Origin: a virus
Virus record (IMG/VR): IMGVR_UViG_3300033146_000616
Span: 1 to 64,000 of that record
Strand: one strand, 5' to 3'
Length of the DNA: 64,000 nucleotides
A program made the position numbers and the translations under genes. Positions 1 through 8,267 of the stretch are shown here, piece by piece (within the stretch, counting starts at the first letter, position 1; every line of letters begins with the position of its first letter). The notes under the pieces were generated by a model. That model was not told the origin of the DNA, did no database searches, and saw only the letters and a list, made by a program, of their open reading frames with translations.

Positions 1-575
1 GCCATAATTGGAACATTCAATACACCAGCTTTAACTGTCACTGTACGAAATAAAGCTTTCAACTTCTGAGCACGTGTCATATCTCTTGTGCCTTTACCTT
101 CAGTCGAATCTTCTAATTCTTTTGTTGATGAAAGATTACCTAATGAGTCAACAACAATCATAACTCTATCATCTTTAGTCAAATCTTCTAAGATATTAAG
201 GATAGAAGTAGTTAACTCTTCAACAGTAGCAACAGGAACATACATAAGTTGAGATAAATCTAAACCACGATCACCCATAGATTGAGCATCATTAGCCGCT
301 TCAGAATCATAATAGATAATGAAATATCCATCTTTCTGGGCATTTTTGATAGTTTCTAAACAGATGAAAGTTTTTCCAGAGGATTCTGGACCAGCCATTT
401 GAATTACACGACCCGAAGGAACACCTTTTCTTGGGTCACTTGATACTTGAGCATTAAGGATGATAGCTCCCATATCAATATAATCACGGATTTTACCATA
501 ATTATCGTCATCAAAGAAACCAGCATTGGGATTTTTGGAAGCAGATAGCATTCTATCTCTCATTGATTTAGCCAT
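1..575 (-). CDS. uvsX: UvsX RecA-like recombinase, N-terminal part (cut by window edge)
   Basis: Translating from the ATG at 575 gives about 191 residues that run off the left edge. The start MAKSMRDRMLSASKN resembles T4 UvsX (MSDLKSRLIKAS). A RecA-type Walker A, GPESSGKT, lies near residue 66, followed by a Walker B-like VMIVVDSLGNL and a segment TRDMTRAQKLKAFFRTVT that matches the T4 UvsX core. UvsX coats ssDNA and catalyses strand invasion in recombination-dependent replication, with UvsY (7491-7919) as loader. The start has a good ribosome site (AGGAGAATAA before ATG). No intein is visible in the part present; the rest lies outside the window. Confidence 0.93.
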   Translation of the reverse strand, partial: MAKSMRDRMLSASKNPNAGFFDDDNYGKIRDYIDMGAIILNAQVSSDPRKGVPSGRVIQMAGPESSGKTFICLETIKNAQKDGYFIIYYDSEAANDAQSMGDRGLDLSQLMYVPVATVEELTTSILNILEDLTKDDRVMIVVDSLGNLSSTKELEDSTEGKGTRDMTRAQKLKALFRTVTVKAGVLNVPIM

Positions 576-732
576 TTATTCTCCTATTAACCTAATTCCC
601 CTGTGCTTAATTGCGTTGGGTACTTGTGGTTATTTTAATTAATACCTTGATAGCTTTACAAGAAAGGATTTTATCTTATTTGCTAAGGTGCGCCCTCGAC
701 ACCCCGATCTGAGTTTTAATTCAGATTAAATT

Positions 733-975
733 TTATACGTGTTCACCAACAGATTGGATTCTACTTTGGATAACTTTAATCTGTATAGCTTCTGCGATAG
801 GTGGAAAATCCACAGCTACATCATTTGAATAAGCGGCCGCTGTATTAGCATGTTCTAAGTTTGGATTAACTTTATAAATGTTACCATCAATAGTAACAAT
901 TCCGTTAGTATCTGGTGTTGAGATAGTTGCGTCATAAATTGCTTCAAATCCCATTACTTTTACTACTGTTGCCAT
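733..975 (-). CDS. Small hypothetical protein, 80 aa
   Basis: Not recognised. The 80-residue product starts MATVVKVMGFEAIYDATIS and reads like a small beta-rich domain, with no membrane segment or cysteine motif. It is followed at 986 by another small gene with a 10-nt gap, and both lie downstream of the late promoter at 1231-1238. The short start-of-gene region is like those of small virion proteins, but nothing in the sequence fixes a function. The 157 bp between its stop and uvsX holds only a weak inverted repeat without a T-run. Confidence 0.7.
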   Translation of the reverse strand: MATVVKVMGFEAIYDATISTPDTNGIVTIDGNIYKVNPNLEHANTAAAYSNDVAVDFPPIAEAIQIKVIQSRIQSVGEHV

Positions 976-985
976 AATATTATCC

Positions 986-1210
986 TTATAAGAATTTCTT
1001 GAATTTTTCTAAGCTAGAGTCATCAGATTCTATTTTCAATTCTGAACGAACTTTTTCATTGAGCATTTGAAGAAATTCTGGATTGGATTTATCGAATCCT
1101 TCTTGTATCAAATCTTCGATAAATCCCTCCCATACTTTAGCAACCAATTTAGCTGGTACTTTAGCTTTCCGAGATAGTCTTTTGAAATAGCGTTCTTGTG
1201 ATTGAAACAT
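986..1210 (-). CDS. Small hypothetical protein, 74 aa
   Basis: Not recognised. A 74-residue, charged, mostly helical protein starting MFQSQERYFKRLSRKAK; no known motif seen. The ATG at 1210 follows the ribosome site AAGGA, and a perfect late box TATAAATA lies just 21 nt farther upstream. It is therefore probably expressed late even though gp46/47 upstream are early functions in T4. Confidence 0.72.
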   Translation of the reverse strand: MFQSQERYFKRLSRKAKVPAKLVAKVWEGFIEDLIQEGFDKSNPEFLQMLNEKVRSELKIESDDSSLEKFKKFL

Positions 1211-1230
1211 AATTTAGTATCCTTTTACTT

Positions 1231-1238
1231 TATTTATA
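1231..1238 (-). promoter_or_regulatory. Late promoter TATAAATA
   Basis: Exact T4-type late box on the minus strand, placed between the gp46 stop (1241) and the gene starting at 1210; the ribosome site AAAGGA follows within the short leader. gp55, which reads such boxes in T4, is encoded at 4113-4673. Confidence 0.75.
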
Positions 1239-1240
1239 TT

Positions 1241-2986
1241 TTATGATTCAATCAATTCTAAAGCGGAAAATCCATTAATTGTTTGTACTTCAAATAATCG
1301 GTCAATTTTTTCTGGATCGATATTTCCTGAATGTGAAACAGTGATTACTTCTTTATTCTCTTTAGTACAAATTTCTTTTAGAATATCGAATAATATATTT
1401 TCACCTTGAGGGTCTACACCTGTTGTTATTTCATCTAACACTAAGACATTACAATTGGATTGTCTATTTTTAATTTGTGAGAAATCAATAAATGTGAATA
1501 GTACTGACAAATCAATTCTTCGTTTTTGTCCTTCTGAGAAACAATTATAATTTGAGGACTCTTTATATCTGGAGCCGATTACGTCATTAAATTCTGTATC
1601 AAAATAGAACAGGATATCGGTATTGAATTTTTGTAAATATGTATTCAATATTTTGTTAATATGTGGTAGATATCGTTTAATAATAAATGACTTAATGCCA
1701 TCATCTGATAATAGTGTTTTCATTATTTTCAGGTGTTTTTGTTTCTTTGTTAATTTATTATAGTTAGATTCTAATATATCTTTATTTTTGAAGAGTTTAT
1801 TGAGGTTTGATTTATCAATTACGATAACTTCATTCTCTTCACTCGAACGCTGTAATTCGCTTTTAATGCGTTTAATATCTTTTTTGATGCTATGAACGCT
1901 ATTATTGACGAACGTGGAGTTAACCAATAGTTTTGACACTTTGGTTACGTTATTATTCAATACATCTAATGAATCTTGTTTAAGTTTTAATCTATTATTG
2001 ATATTATCCAATTGAAGCTTGACATCAATAAAGGAATCATCAGATTTCATTTGCTTAATCTTAGGACACTCAGGACAAGTAGACTCAAATAATTCGATTT
2101 TATTTTCAAGTAGAATAACCTTAGCTTCATCTTTCTTCCGAATCTTCTTCAACTTCTTTATAACAACATTGATATCCTGTATCTCGTTCTTTAATTTCAA
2201 ATCCTTTTGCTCATAAGACTTGAGTTTAGTCTGAGCTAATTGATATTCAAGTAATGAAACTTCGGAATCCTTTAATTGATTATTCAAATCTAAAATTTTA
2301 ATCTGAGAATCCTTTGACATCTTAGATTTGATTTCCTCTAATGATTTCAAATTAGACTCTTCAGCATAAATTAATGAATTGTTAGATGAAATTTTCTCCA
2401 TCGTCAAATCAATATCATGTTTAACCTCATATATCTTATCACGAGATAATAAATTCATATGTGAAAATACTTCAATACCTAAAATAGATTCAACAACCTG
2501 ACGTTTCTCAAGTTTAGGTAAATTCATGAAAGATAAATTCTTAGTCATAGACTTAATGACAGTTTGATTGAATACACTTTCATTCATTTGTAGAATATCT
2601 TCTTCAATGATTTTCTGATAAGTTCTGCTTGAAGACGATACTGGAATTAATTCATATTTGTCAGTTTCTGAGTCTTTCAATTCCCATACATACAAAACTG
2701 CTGGCGATACACCCCGTTCAATCATATAAGATTTATTGTTAACATCAAACCAGATTTTGACAAGTAAATTCTTTTTGTTAATCCAGTTGACTAAATTGAC
2801 AATTTTTTGTTTTCTGTATGTTTTACCGAATAGACCAAAATATAACACATCCACTATACATGTAGATTTACCAGCACCATTTTCACCAGCAATTCTAGTT
2901 ATCGAACCAGGCTCAAATGTCCATGTTGTTGGTGTATTACCATATGATATGAAATTTTTGAATTCGGTTTTTTTGAATGTTATCAT
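1241..2986 (-). CDS. gp46: Recombination endonuclease subunit gp46 (SbcC/Rad50-like)
   Basis: 581 aa, close to T4 gp46 (560 aa). Walker A GENGAGKST is at residues 34-42. A long coiled coil is broken near the middle by a zinc hook CPEC. The C-terminal half carries the signature region (SEGQKRRIDLSVLF) and a Walker B/D-loop VLVLDEITTGVDPQG. With gp47 it forms the Mre11/Rad50-type nuclease that resects DNA ends for recombination-dependent replication and host DNA breakdown. Its ATG overlaps the gp47 stop by 4 nt, so the two are translationally coupled. Confidence 0.96.
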   Translation of the reverse strand: MITFKKTEFKNFISYGNTPTTWTFEPGSITRIAGENGAGKSTCIVDVLYFGLFGKTYRKQKIVNLVNWINKKNLLVKIWFDVNNKSYMIERGVSPAVLYVWELKDSETDKYELIPVSSSSRTYQKIIEEDILQMNESVFNQTVIKSMTKNLSFMNLPKLEKRQVVESILGIEVFSHMNLLSRDKIYEVKHDIDLTMEKISSNNSLIYAEESNLKSLEEIKSKMSKDSQIKILDLNNQLKDSEVSLLEYQLAQTKLKSYEQKDLKLKNEIQDINVVIKKLKKIRKKDEAKVILLENKIELFESTCPECPKIKQMKSDDSFIDVKLQLDNINNRLKLKQDSLDVLNNNVTKVSKLLVNSTFVNNSVHSIKKDIKRIKSELQRSSEENEVIVIDKSNLNKLFKNKDILESNYNKLTKKQKHLKIMKTLLSDDGIKSFIIKRYLPHINKILNTYLQKFNTDILFYFDTEFNDVIGSRYKESSNYNCFSEGQKRRIDLSVLFTFIDFSQIKNRQSNCNVLVLDEITTGVDPQGENILFDILKEICTKENKEVITVSHSGNIDPEKIDRLFEVQTINGFSALELIES

Positions 2987-4116
2987 TCTTCGACTACCTT
3001 ATCGGAAGATTCTTTATATAGTTCTTGGAACATATCTATCAAATATTTTTTATCAATATCAGCTTCGAAGGTCATTCCACTTAAATATGAGGAAACAGTT
3101 GTTTCGATATCTGTTTCTTCTTGGATTTGTTCTTCGATTTCTGATACATCGAATGATTCTATAATTTCATTAGAATCCACTGTTTCGATTTTATAAGCAT
3201 CTCTCGATACTGTTACTAAGGATTGATAAAATGTATCTAATAATCCTTGATGTTCGACTGATTTGGTTATCAATTTACAATAATTATTTTTAGCTATATC
3301 AATTGCTTCTTGAGGTGATATTTTAACTGAAGATTTTTTCAATCCAGAAGCTGATATTTCTTGTTGACCATCTAACTCAGAATAATATAATTTGACAAAT
3401 TTAGCATTGACTTTGTTTTCAATATATTTGAGTTTGAACTCTTTACCTAGAACATAGAAACCTTTTGTCTCATTATAATCATTCCATGTTATAGGATACT
3501 GTGTACCAATATAATGAATATTTTTCTTAGATGATTTGATGTGGAAATGACCAGACATAGTGATTTTGAATTTATCATTAAATCGTTGAGCATTGAATCC
3601 ATCATCAGCATACATTTGGGAGGTCATCTTAAATCCAATAGTTTCAAAATGTCCACAACAGATATCGGCAGACTCTTTAAATTCAAAATTTGAATCATTG
3701 ATAACCCAAGGAACCATTAAGAATGAATATTTCCCGATTTGGATTTTCTCTTGTTCGGAATAAATCTTAATATTACTAAATTCTCTGGTGTTCTCGATTA
3801 GATAATTGACTTCCATTGATGATTTATAATACAAGTCATGATTACCAACTAAGATATGGAGATTGATATCATTATCTTGGAAGAATTTGAAGAATCTAGA
3901 TTTAATTTGTTGGTTAATCCAGATATCAATCATATTTCTATTATGGACTAAATCACCGCAATGAATAACATTTTTGATATTATTTTTAAGACACCAAGGG
4001 AAGAATTGGTCTTCGAAAAATAACATCATAGATTCAAATACGGATTTATTGAATGATTTAGAGCCAAAATGAGTATCTGTTATAAATGGTATTAACGAAT
4101 CTTCATATATTTTCAT
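2983..4116 (-). CDS. gp47: Recombination endonuclease subunit gp47 (SbcD/Mre11-like)
   Basis: 377 aa (T4 gp47 is 339 aa). Calcineurin-like phosphoesterase motifs appear in order: ITDTHFGSK near residue 12, GDLVHNRN near 52, GNHDLYY near 92, and later CGHFE and SGHFHIKSS. These supply the metal ligands of the nuclease site. The C-terminal 50 residues are acidic and probably contact gp46. It overlaps gp55 upstream and gp46 downstream by 4 nt each (ATGA), forming a tight 55-47-46 operon. Confidence 0.96.
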   Translation of the reverse strand: MKIYEDSLIPFITDTHFGSKSFNKSVFESMMLFFEDQFFPWCLKNNIKNVIHCGDLVHNRNMIDIWINQQIKSRFFKFFQDNDINLHILVGNHDLYYKSSMEVNYLIENTREFSNIKIYSEQEKIQIGKYSFLMVPWVINDSNFEFKESADICCGHFETIGFKMTSQMYADDGFNAQRFNDKFKITMSGHFHIKSSKKNIHYIGTQYPITWNDYNETKGFYVLGKEFKLKYIENKVNAKFVKLYYSELDGQQEISASGLKKSSVKISPQEAIDIAKNNYCKLITKSVEHQGLLDTFYQSLVTVSRDAYKIETVDSNEIIESFDVSEIEEQIQEETDIETTVSSYLSGMTFEADIDKKYLIDMFQELYKESSDKVVEE

Positions 4117-4673
4117 AGTTTATCTTTGGATTTCATCAATTCGGAAGTGTATTCATCTTTTAACAATTCCTCGATAGGAGTTAATTGTCTTGATAATATT
4201 TTACGTTCAGTTTTTTCAATTTCAGCTATACCAGTATTATCTTCATCTTCGTAGAATAAAGTAATATCATTGAAATCGTTTTTACCCATTTTAACATTAG
4301 CTTCTTTTAATACGTCAAATTTTAATCTGGAATATTTATTTTCCTTTTTGATTAAATTGATAAAGGCATTGTGTGTGTATTGTGTGAAATAAGCAAACGC
4401 ATTGTTAGATATCTCTTCTTTGAAATTGTGAGCATACCTTGTACATGTATATAACGCCTCAGCTATCATATCATCTTTATAGGTATATCCAGAAAAATTC
4501 GGTCGGGTAGAATATCGTTTCGCTATCTTCAAGAAACAAGCAGATACATATTCAGGAATTTGTGGTGTGTCTTCCCCTTTTGCTTTTGCTTCTTTATACA
4601 ATCTCACCCATTTGATTACTGCCGCTGTGAACTCTTTATTATTAACATAATGTTCATGTTTCGCTTTCGCCAT
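4113..4673 (-). CDS. gp55: Late-transcription sigma factor gp55
   Basis: 186 aa versus 185 aa for T4 gp55. The central block YKDDMIAEALYTCTRYAHNF followed by FAYFTQYTHNAFINLIKKE is the conserved sigma region 2-like segment. The C-terminus is short and charged, as expected for the sliding-clamp-binding tail. It directs host RNA polymerase to TATAAATA late promoters, of which at least a dozen are seen here. An almost perfect sigma70 promoter lies 29-56 nt upstream, so gp55 itself looks early-expressed. Confidence 0.93.
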   Translation of the reverse strand: MAKAKHEHYVNNKEFTAAVIKWVRLYKEAKAKGEDTPQIPEYVSACFLKIAKRYSTRPNFSGYTYKDDMIAEALYTCTRYAHNFKEEISNNAFAYFTQYTHNAFINLIKKENKYSRLKFDVLKEANVKMGKNDFNDITLFYEDEDNTGIAEIEKTERKILSRQLTPIEELLKDEYTSELMKSKDKL

Positions 4674-4701
4674 GAATTATTCCTTTCTTTAATTATACAC
4701 A

Positions 4702-4729
4702 ATTATAACACACTTTTCTATTTTGTCAA
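4702..4729 (-). promoter_or_regulatory. Early sigma70-type promoter for gp55-gp47-gp46
   Basis: Minus strand: TTGACA (4729-4724), 16-bp spacer ending GTGTGT, TATAAT (4707-4702). The gp55 ATG follows at 4673 after AAAGGAA. Confidence 0.85.
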
Positions 4730-4731
4730 TT

Positions 4732-5074
4732 TTATTTGAATTTGTAGATTATAGATTTATAATTTAAACCCTTCTCTGTATATATCTTCTCTCGTTCCTT
4801 AAATTGCTTCAAGGTCGTGTTCGAATATATTGGATAATTCTTCATCCGTAATGAACAGTCATCCACTAAATCATATATGTTAACTTCTTTTTTGCCTTCC
4901 ATTTTCCGTAAACCACGACCAATGGACTGTAGTACTTTAACTTTGGACTTATAACTTGACGCAAATATGATATTGTGTATATTCTTTATCGAAATTCCTG
5001 TCGAGAATGTACCGTACTCAATAGGATGCGATTAAAATCGCACCCTGAGCCTCCTTAATTCTTGTTGGTTTCAT
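4732..5074 (-). pseudogene. uvsW: UvsW helicase, C-terminal fragment with a 7-nt frame break
   Basis: ATG at 5074 overlaps the stop of the HNH gene (TTATGA) and has the ribosome site AAGGA. It reads MKPTRIKEAQGAILIASY and then hits TGA at 5018-5020. Seven nucleotides later (5014-5020 skipped) the frame resumes at GGT as GTFSTGISIKN. It continues through helicase motif VI (LQSIGRGLRK), ending at TAA 4732. This is the missing RecA-like lobe 2 end of UvsW, whose first 430 or so residues are at 6004-7428. Skipping TGAGTAC restores an uninterrupted UvsW sequence. It could be a decayed fragment, a recoded gene or a sequence error. Confidence 0.8.
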
Positions 5075-5967
5075 AATACGTCCTTTATTTTAGGTTTATT
5101 TTTAGCTTTTGTTTTTCTGAGTTTCATGCGTTCTCTATATTCTGGATCAGTCCATCGTTTCTTCATTCCCTCACTTTTTTTCTTAGAATCACCAATCTTT
5201 CTATTTTTCATTTTAGCTTTAAAATCTGAGTCTTGCCATTTTTCTTTTATTTTAATTGAAGCATCTTTTCTTTTATCTTCATCTTGGTTTATTGATTTCA
5301 TTTTTTCTTTGAATAAATCTCTTTCTATATCGGATTTATTATCCCAAACCTTTTGTGTCGCCTTAGATATACGTTCTTTTGCTTCGGGAGTGTTCCGCTC
5401 AATAATCATACTTTTAATTGTTCTATTCCTGTATTCTTCATCTTTCCATAAATCTTTAAATTGTTTTCCTACTTTATTTCTTTCGTTTATATCTTTAAAA
5501 CGTTCTTTATTTCTTTTAATTGATAAATCAGAAAAACCAACTTCCAAACACCATTTTTTCATGAATAATGATCTTTTTTCTTGCCAGTGTTTATAATTTG
5601 GGGATAATTTAAAATTTACCCAAGATTTTTTTGTTGCTATTGATAATTTTTGTCTAAATTCTTTTTGATCTTGTTCTGATTTATGTAACATAAAATTCAA
5701 AGGTCTTAGGAATTGTTTTATTGGATATGCGTCACTCAATAAAATATGTGCCTTAACGTGATCCTCATATAACAAATTATAAATGTTTTCAGAATCCTTT
5801 ATATATTCGTTAAATAAGCTTGAAGGTAACAAATGGTGTTTTTCATAAATACACCCTTCCTCATTTATATGCTTCACGTTCATCAAAACAAAGTTTATAT
5901 ATTCGTTTAATTTTAATTCATTAAACGGTATACCCAATTTATCAATCATTATACTCTCAAAATCCAT
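5071..5967 (-). CDS. HNH homing endonuclease inserted in uvsW
   Basis: 298 aa. The HNH core is near the N-terminus: YEKHHLLPSSL around residue 42, then ENIYNLLYEDHVKAHILL. The rest is a long, lysine-rich region with repeated segments (KERISKATQKVWDN, KRKDASIKIKEKWQD, KSEGMKKRWTDPEYRERM), typical of the DNA-binding tails of phage HNH enzymes. It separates the two pieces of UvsW. It has its own late box (6001-6008) and its stop overlaps the start of the UvsW C-terminal fragment. Specificity cannot be read from the sequence. Confidence 0.88.
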   Translation of the reverse strand: MDFESIMIDKLGIPFNELKLNEYINFVLMNVKHINEEGCIYEKHHLLPSSLFNEYIKDSENIYNLLYEDHVKAHILLSDAYPIKQFLRPLNFMLHKSEQDQKEFRQKLSIATKKSWVNFKLSPNYKHWQEKRSLFMKKWCLEVGFSDLSIKRNKERFKDINERNKVGKQFKDLWKDEEYRNRTIKSMIIERNTPEAKERISKATQKVWDNKSDIERDLFKEKMKSINQDEDKRKDASIKIKEKWQDSDFKAKMKNRKIGDSKKKSEGMKKRWTDPEYRERMKLRKTKAKNKPKIKDVL

Positions 5968-6000
5968 TTTATAAATACCTTTCTCTACTGGTGTTTATAT

Positions 6001-6008
6001 TATTTATA
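6001..6008 (-). promoter_or_regulatory. Late promoter TATAAATA for the HNH gene
   Basis: Exact late box on the minus strand, overlapping the stop codon of the UvsW N-terminal piece and 34 nt upstream of the HNH start. The other two mobile endonuclease genes have the same arrangement. Confidence 0.7.
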
Positions 6009-7428
6009 AAATGTTTTTGTTTTTTAGATATTCATCATCAACATCATCATCTAATGTAATACAATCGGCTCGTTTTTCTTTTGAATTAGACAATTTAACC
6101 ATTTCGTGAGGTTCCAAAATTAATGATTTATCTCCAAACTCTATTGTTATTCTGTTATCGGTTTCATCAACCTTTTTTCTCATTAAATTTCGTTCTGCCG
6201 TCTTAACAGAACCATCAATATACACAACATTCTTTAATCCCATAAATTCATTCTCTAATCTTTCCTTTAATGGAATACCATGTTTTGTGTTTTTGGTAAA
6301 CAATATCATTGTGTTACCCTTACATGACTTAACAAGATTACATATGAAATCATTTCGCTCTTCAAGATTGTGAATATAATCAATTTCTTCATTATATGCT
6401 GATGGAGCTTTTAATCCCTGTGCTTTTAATTGTGTTTCCTCTTCCCTTAATTGGGTCATCAATAAAGCAATTTCTTTTCGTCTTTGTTGGTTATACTTTA
6501 ATATGATTGCTTGAATTTTGATTTTAGGAATCCATCCCTTATCTTCCATCTCTTTATATGATGTATAAGTCTTAATCGGACCCAAGGAACCTACAATATT
6601 GAAATAATTAGATTTATCTTCGTCATTTTTATATTCTGGATATGTACCTGACATTCCTATACGCCATTCAGCATTACAACACCATGCCGCAATATTCTTT
6701 AAGGATTTAGCTTTAGCTCCATGACCTTCATCAATAATCAAAGCATCGAATTGTTCAAATATAGATTTATCTTTATATAAAGATTGCCAAGTTGATATAG
6801 TTACTGGAGCACCAAACCATTTTTCTTGACCTGAATAGATTTTATGAACATTATCTCGAACGGAATCCCAACCAAAATCATACCAATCCCCATAAGATTG
6901 TTCTACTAATGTTGTAGTTGGTACTACCATTAACAATTTCAATCCACGAGCTATTAGATATCGGGCTATCATATATGAAATGAGTGTTTTACCACCAGAG
7001 GTTGGAACTTCTATATTGATATGTTGTTTTGTCAAAGCATCATATACAGATTGATATTGATATCCTCTAGGTTTAGAATCAATCAATTTTCCATGTCTAT
7101 CTCTAAATTCAATTTTTAAAGTATCGACATATTTTTTATATAAATCGGTCGTTAAAGTATGCCCTTGTTCAAAGTCAGTTTTGATTTCATAACGACCTTT
7201 AGCAAATTTACAAACTTCACCAACTAATCCAATATCTAAATGTTGAGTATATAATGGGAAATGATTTATATATCCATCCCAAAAACCTTCTTTATATTTA
7301 GGAGAGAATCTATAGTTTTCGGCACGAGCTTTGAAATATGATTCTAGCTCACCTAAAATGATAGGATTAGCATCCACAAATAGAAGAGAGGAATTCAGTT
7401 TATTCAATTTGATGATATTGTTTTCCAT
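6004..7428 (-). CDS. uvsW: UvsW helicase N-terminal piece with an intein-like tail
   Basis: 474 aa; T4 UvsW is about 503 aa. The N-terminal domain is followed by Walker A VPTSGGKTLISY (near residue 140), DEGH motif II (LIIDEGHGAK), motif III (GMSGTYPEY), and motif IV (TMILFTKNTKHG). The UvsW match ends around residue 430 (MRKKVDETDN). The last 45 residues instead read as an intein/Hint block B: ITIEFGDKSLILEPHEMVKLS followed by an AD-I-DDDVDD stretch. Motifs V-VI are on a separate fragment at 4732-5074. UvsW is a late 3'-5' RNA-DNA helicase and branch migrator that shuts off origin R-loops. Here it is split. Confidence 0.88.
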   Translation of the reverse strand: MENNIIKLNKLNSSLLFVDANPIILGELESYFKARAENYRFSPKYKEGFWDGYINHFPLYTQHLDIGLVGEVCKFAKGRYEIKTDFEQGHTLTTDLYKKYVDTLKIEFRDRHGKLIDSKPRGYQYQSVYDALTKQHINIEVPTSGGKTLISYMIARYLIARGLKLLMVVPTTTLVEQSYGDWYDFGWDSVRDNVHKIYSGQEKWFGAPVTISTWQSLYKDKSIFEQFDALIIDEGHGAKAKSLKNIAAWCCNAEWRIGMSGTYPEYKNDEDKSNYFNIVGSLGPIKTYTSYKEMEDKGWIPKIKIQAIILKYNQQRRKEIALLMTQLREEETQLKAQGLKAPSAYNEEIDYIHNLEERNDFICNLVKSCKGNTMILFTKNTKHGIPLKERLENEFMGLKNVVYIDGSVKTAERNLMRKKVDETDNRITIEFGDKSLILEPHEMVKLSNSKEKRADCITLDDDVDDEYLKNKNIL

Positions 7429-7463
7429 TTATTTTATCTTTCGTTAGTTTATTACCTTTCTAG

Positions 7464-7471
7464 TATTTATA
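7464..7471 (-). promoter_or_regulatory. Late promoter TATAAATA for uvsW
   Basis: Exact late box 36 nt upstream of the uvsW start, after the ribosome site GAAAGA. T4 uvsW is also a late gene, so the placement makes biological sense. Confidence 0.75.
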
Positions 7472-7490
7472 TGTTTAAGATCAGGAGAAT

Positions 7491-7919
7491 TTAGAGACCA
7501 GCTTGGAACCGAGACCATTCAATATAATTTTTAATTTCAAACCCTCTTGATTTTATAGCATCTAATGTCTTATCAATATAATCAATAATATCAGATGTTA
7601 TAGAAGCTAAATCAGCAACCTCAGCATAAGAAGGGTCAGTTTTAATCATATTATTATATTCTTCTTTGGTGGACAAAGTGAAAGGATAATCTGTTTTATA
7701 ATATTCGAAGGCTTTTTTCCAAGCTGTTAATCTTTGATATTCGAATGAATGGTGGAGTTGGAGCCAATTCGCACGAATATTCAGCCATTTCATAGTTTTT
7801 TCTGTATTATTAAATGAGTGTTTCATATCTGCTTTAGAGAATTGACCTTCTTTCATTCCATCTTCTCTTAATTTTTTGTATCGTTCGATTAGTTCTACTC
7901 TTTGTTCTTTATATTCCAT
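7491..7919 (-). CDS. uvsY: UvsY recombination mediator
   Basis: 142 aa (T4 UvsY 137 aa). The C-terminal stretch TLDAIKSRGFEIKNYIEW plus FQAGL is nearly the same as T4 (LDAIKSRGFAIKH, FEAGK). The middle shares the NIRANWLQLHHSFEYQRL helix. UvsY loads UvsX on gp32-coated ssDNA. Its position immediately upstream of uvsW in the transcription direction matches the T4 order. Two tandem early promoters lie upstream. Confidence 0.93.
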   Translation of the reverse strand: MEYKEQRVELIERYKKLREDGMKEGQFSKADMKHSFNNTEKTMKWLNIRANWLQLHHSFEYQRLTAWKKAFEYYKTDYPFTLSTKEEYNNMIKTDPSYAEVADLASITSDIIDYIDKTLDAIKSRGFEIKNYIEWSRFQAGL

Positions 7920-7972
7920 AATTTCTCCTATTTTGGATTTTATATATTACCCTCTGCGCAACTTGTGGTTTC

Positions 7973-8000
7973 ATTATAACACACTTTTAGGATTTGTCAA
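7973..8000 (-). promoter_or_regulatory. Early promoter A upstream of uvsY
   Basis: Minus strand TTGACA (8000-7995), 16-bp spacer, TATAAT (7978-7973). It is the promoter nearer to uvsY. Confidence 0.85.
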
Positions 8001-8064
8001 GTTTTCGGGAAATGATATAAAATGTTCAGGAATGCATATTACCCTCTGCGCAACGTATGGTTTC

Positions 8065-8093
8065 AGTATAACACAACTTGTTTGATTTGTCAA
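8065..8093 (-). promoter_or_regulatory. Early promoter B upstream of uvsY
   Basis: Minus strand TTGACA (8093-8088), 17-bp spacer, TATACT (8070-8065). Upstream duplicate of promoter A, about 92 bp away. Confidence 0.8.
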
Positions 8094-8188
8094 GTTTTCG
8101 TATTATAGTGGTTTAACGCATGTTTGGGAATTAGTCTAGTGTTAGTATCTTTTTTTCGTAATTGTCAATTTTTGAACTGGTTCTATTG

Positions 8189-8196
8189 TATTTATA
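8189..8196 (-). promoter_or_regulatory. Late promoter TATAAATA
   Basis: Exact late box on the minus strand between the gp23 terminator and the early tandem promoters. It would let uvsY be read late as well as early. No gene lies directly behind it. Confidence 0.6.
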
Positions 8197-8232
8197 CGTG
8201 TATAATTGGTATAGAATGGGATAATGATGAAA

Positions 8233-8267
8233 TAAAAAAAGGGTTCTTGAAATTAATCAAGAACCCT
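8233..8267 (-). terminator. Rho-independent terminator after gp23
   Basis: 10-bp perfect stem (8241-8250 with 8257-8266; arms GGGTTCTTGA and TCAAGAACCC) with a 6-nt loop. On the minus strand it is followed by a run of seven T. It lies 24 nt beyond the gp23 stop. Confidence 0.92.

Larger units (their letters stand above)
7944..8100 (-). repeat. Two tandem copies of a 64-65 bp promoter-bearing repeat
   Basis: Copy 1 is 7944-8007 and copy 2 is 8036-8100. Both contain, on the plus strand, ATATTACCCTCTGCGCAAC, then a gap, GGTTTCA, the -10 complement, and ATTTGTCAAGTTTTCG. Each therefore carries a complete sigma70-type promoter plus an identical start of transcript (GCGCAGAGGGTAATAT). The whole 7920-8290 interval has no gene; it holds these repeats, a late box and the gp23 terminator. 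Confidence 0.85.

Noticed and set aside
707-727. Inverted repeat ATCTGA...TCAGAT after the gene at 733
   Set aside because: The stem is only 6 bp with no T-run, so it was not called a terminator.
5970-5977. TATAAATA on the plus strand before the HNH gene
   Set aside because: It is part of the HNH gene's own leader on the other strand, with no plus-strand gene or ribosome site behind it.
8101-8190. Third sigma70 promoter with TTGACA near 8167
   Set aside because: No acceptable -10 box lies at 15-19 bp; TACTAA at 15 bp is too weak to call.
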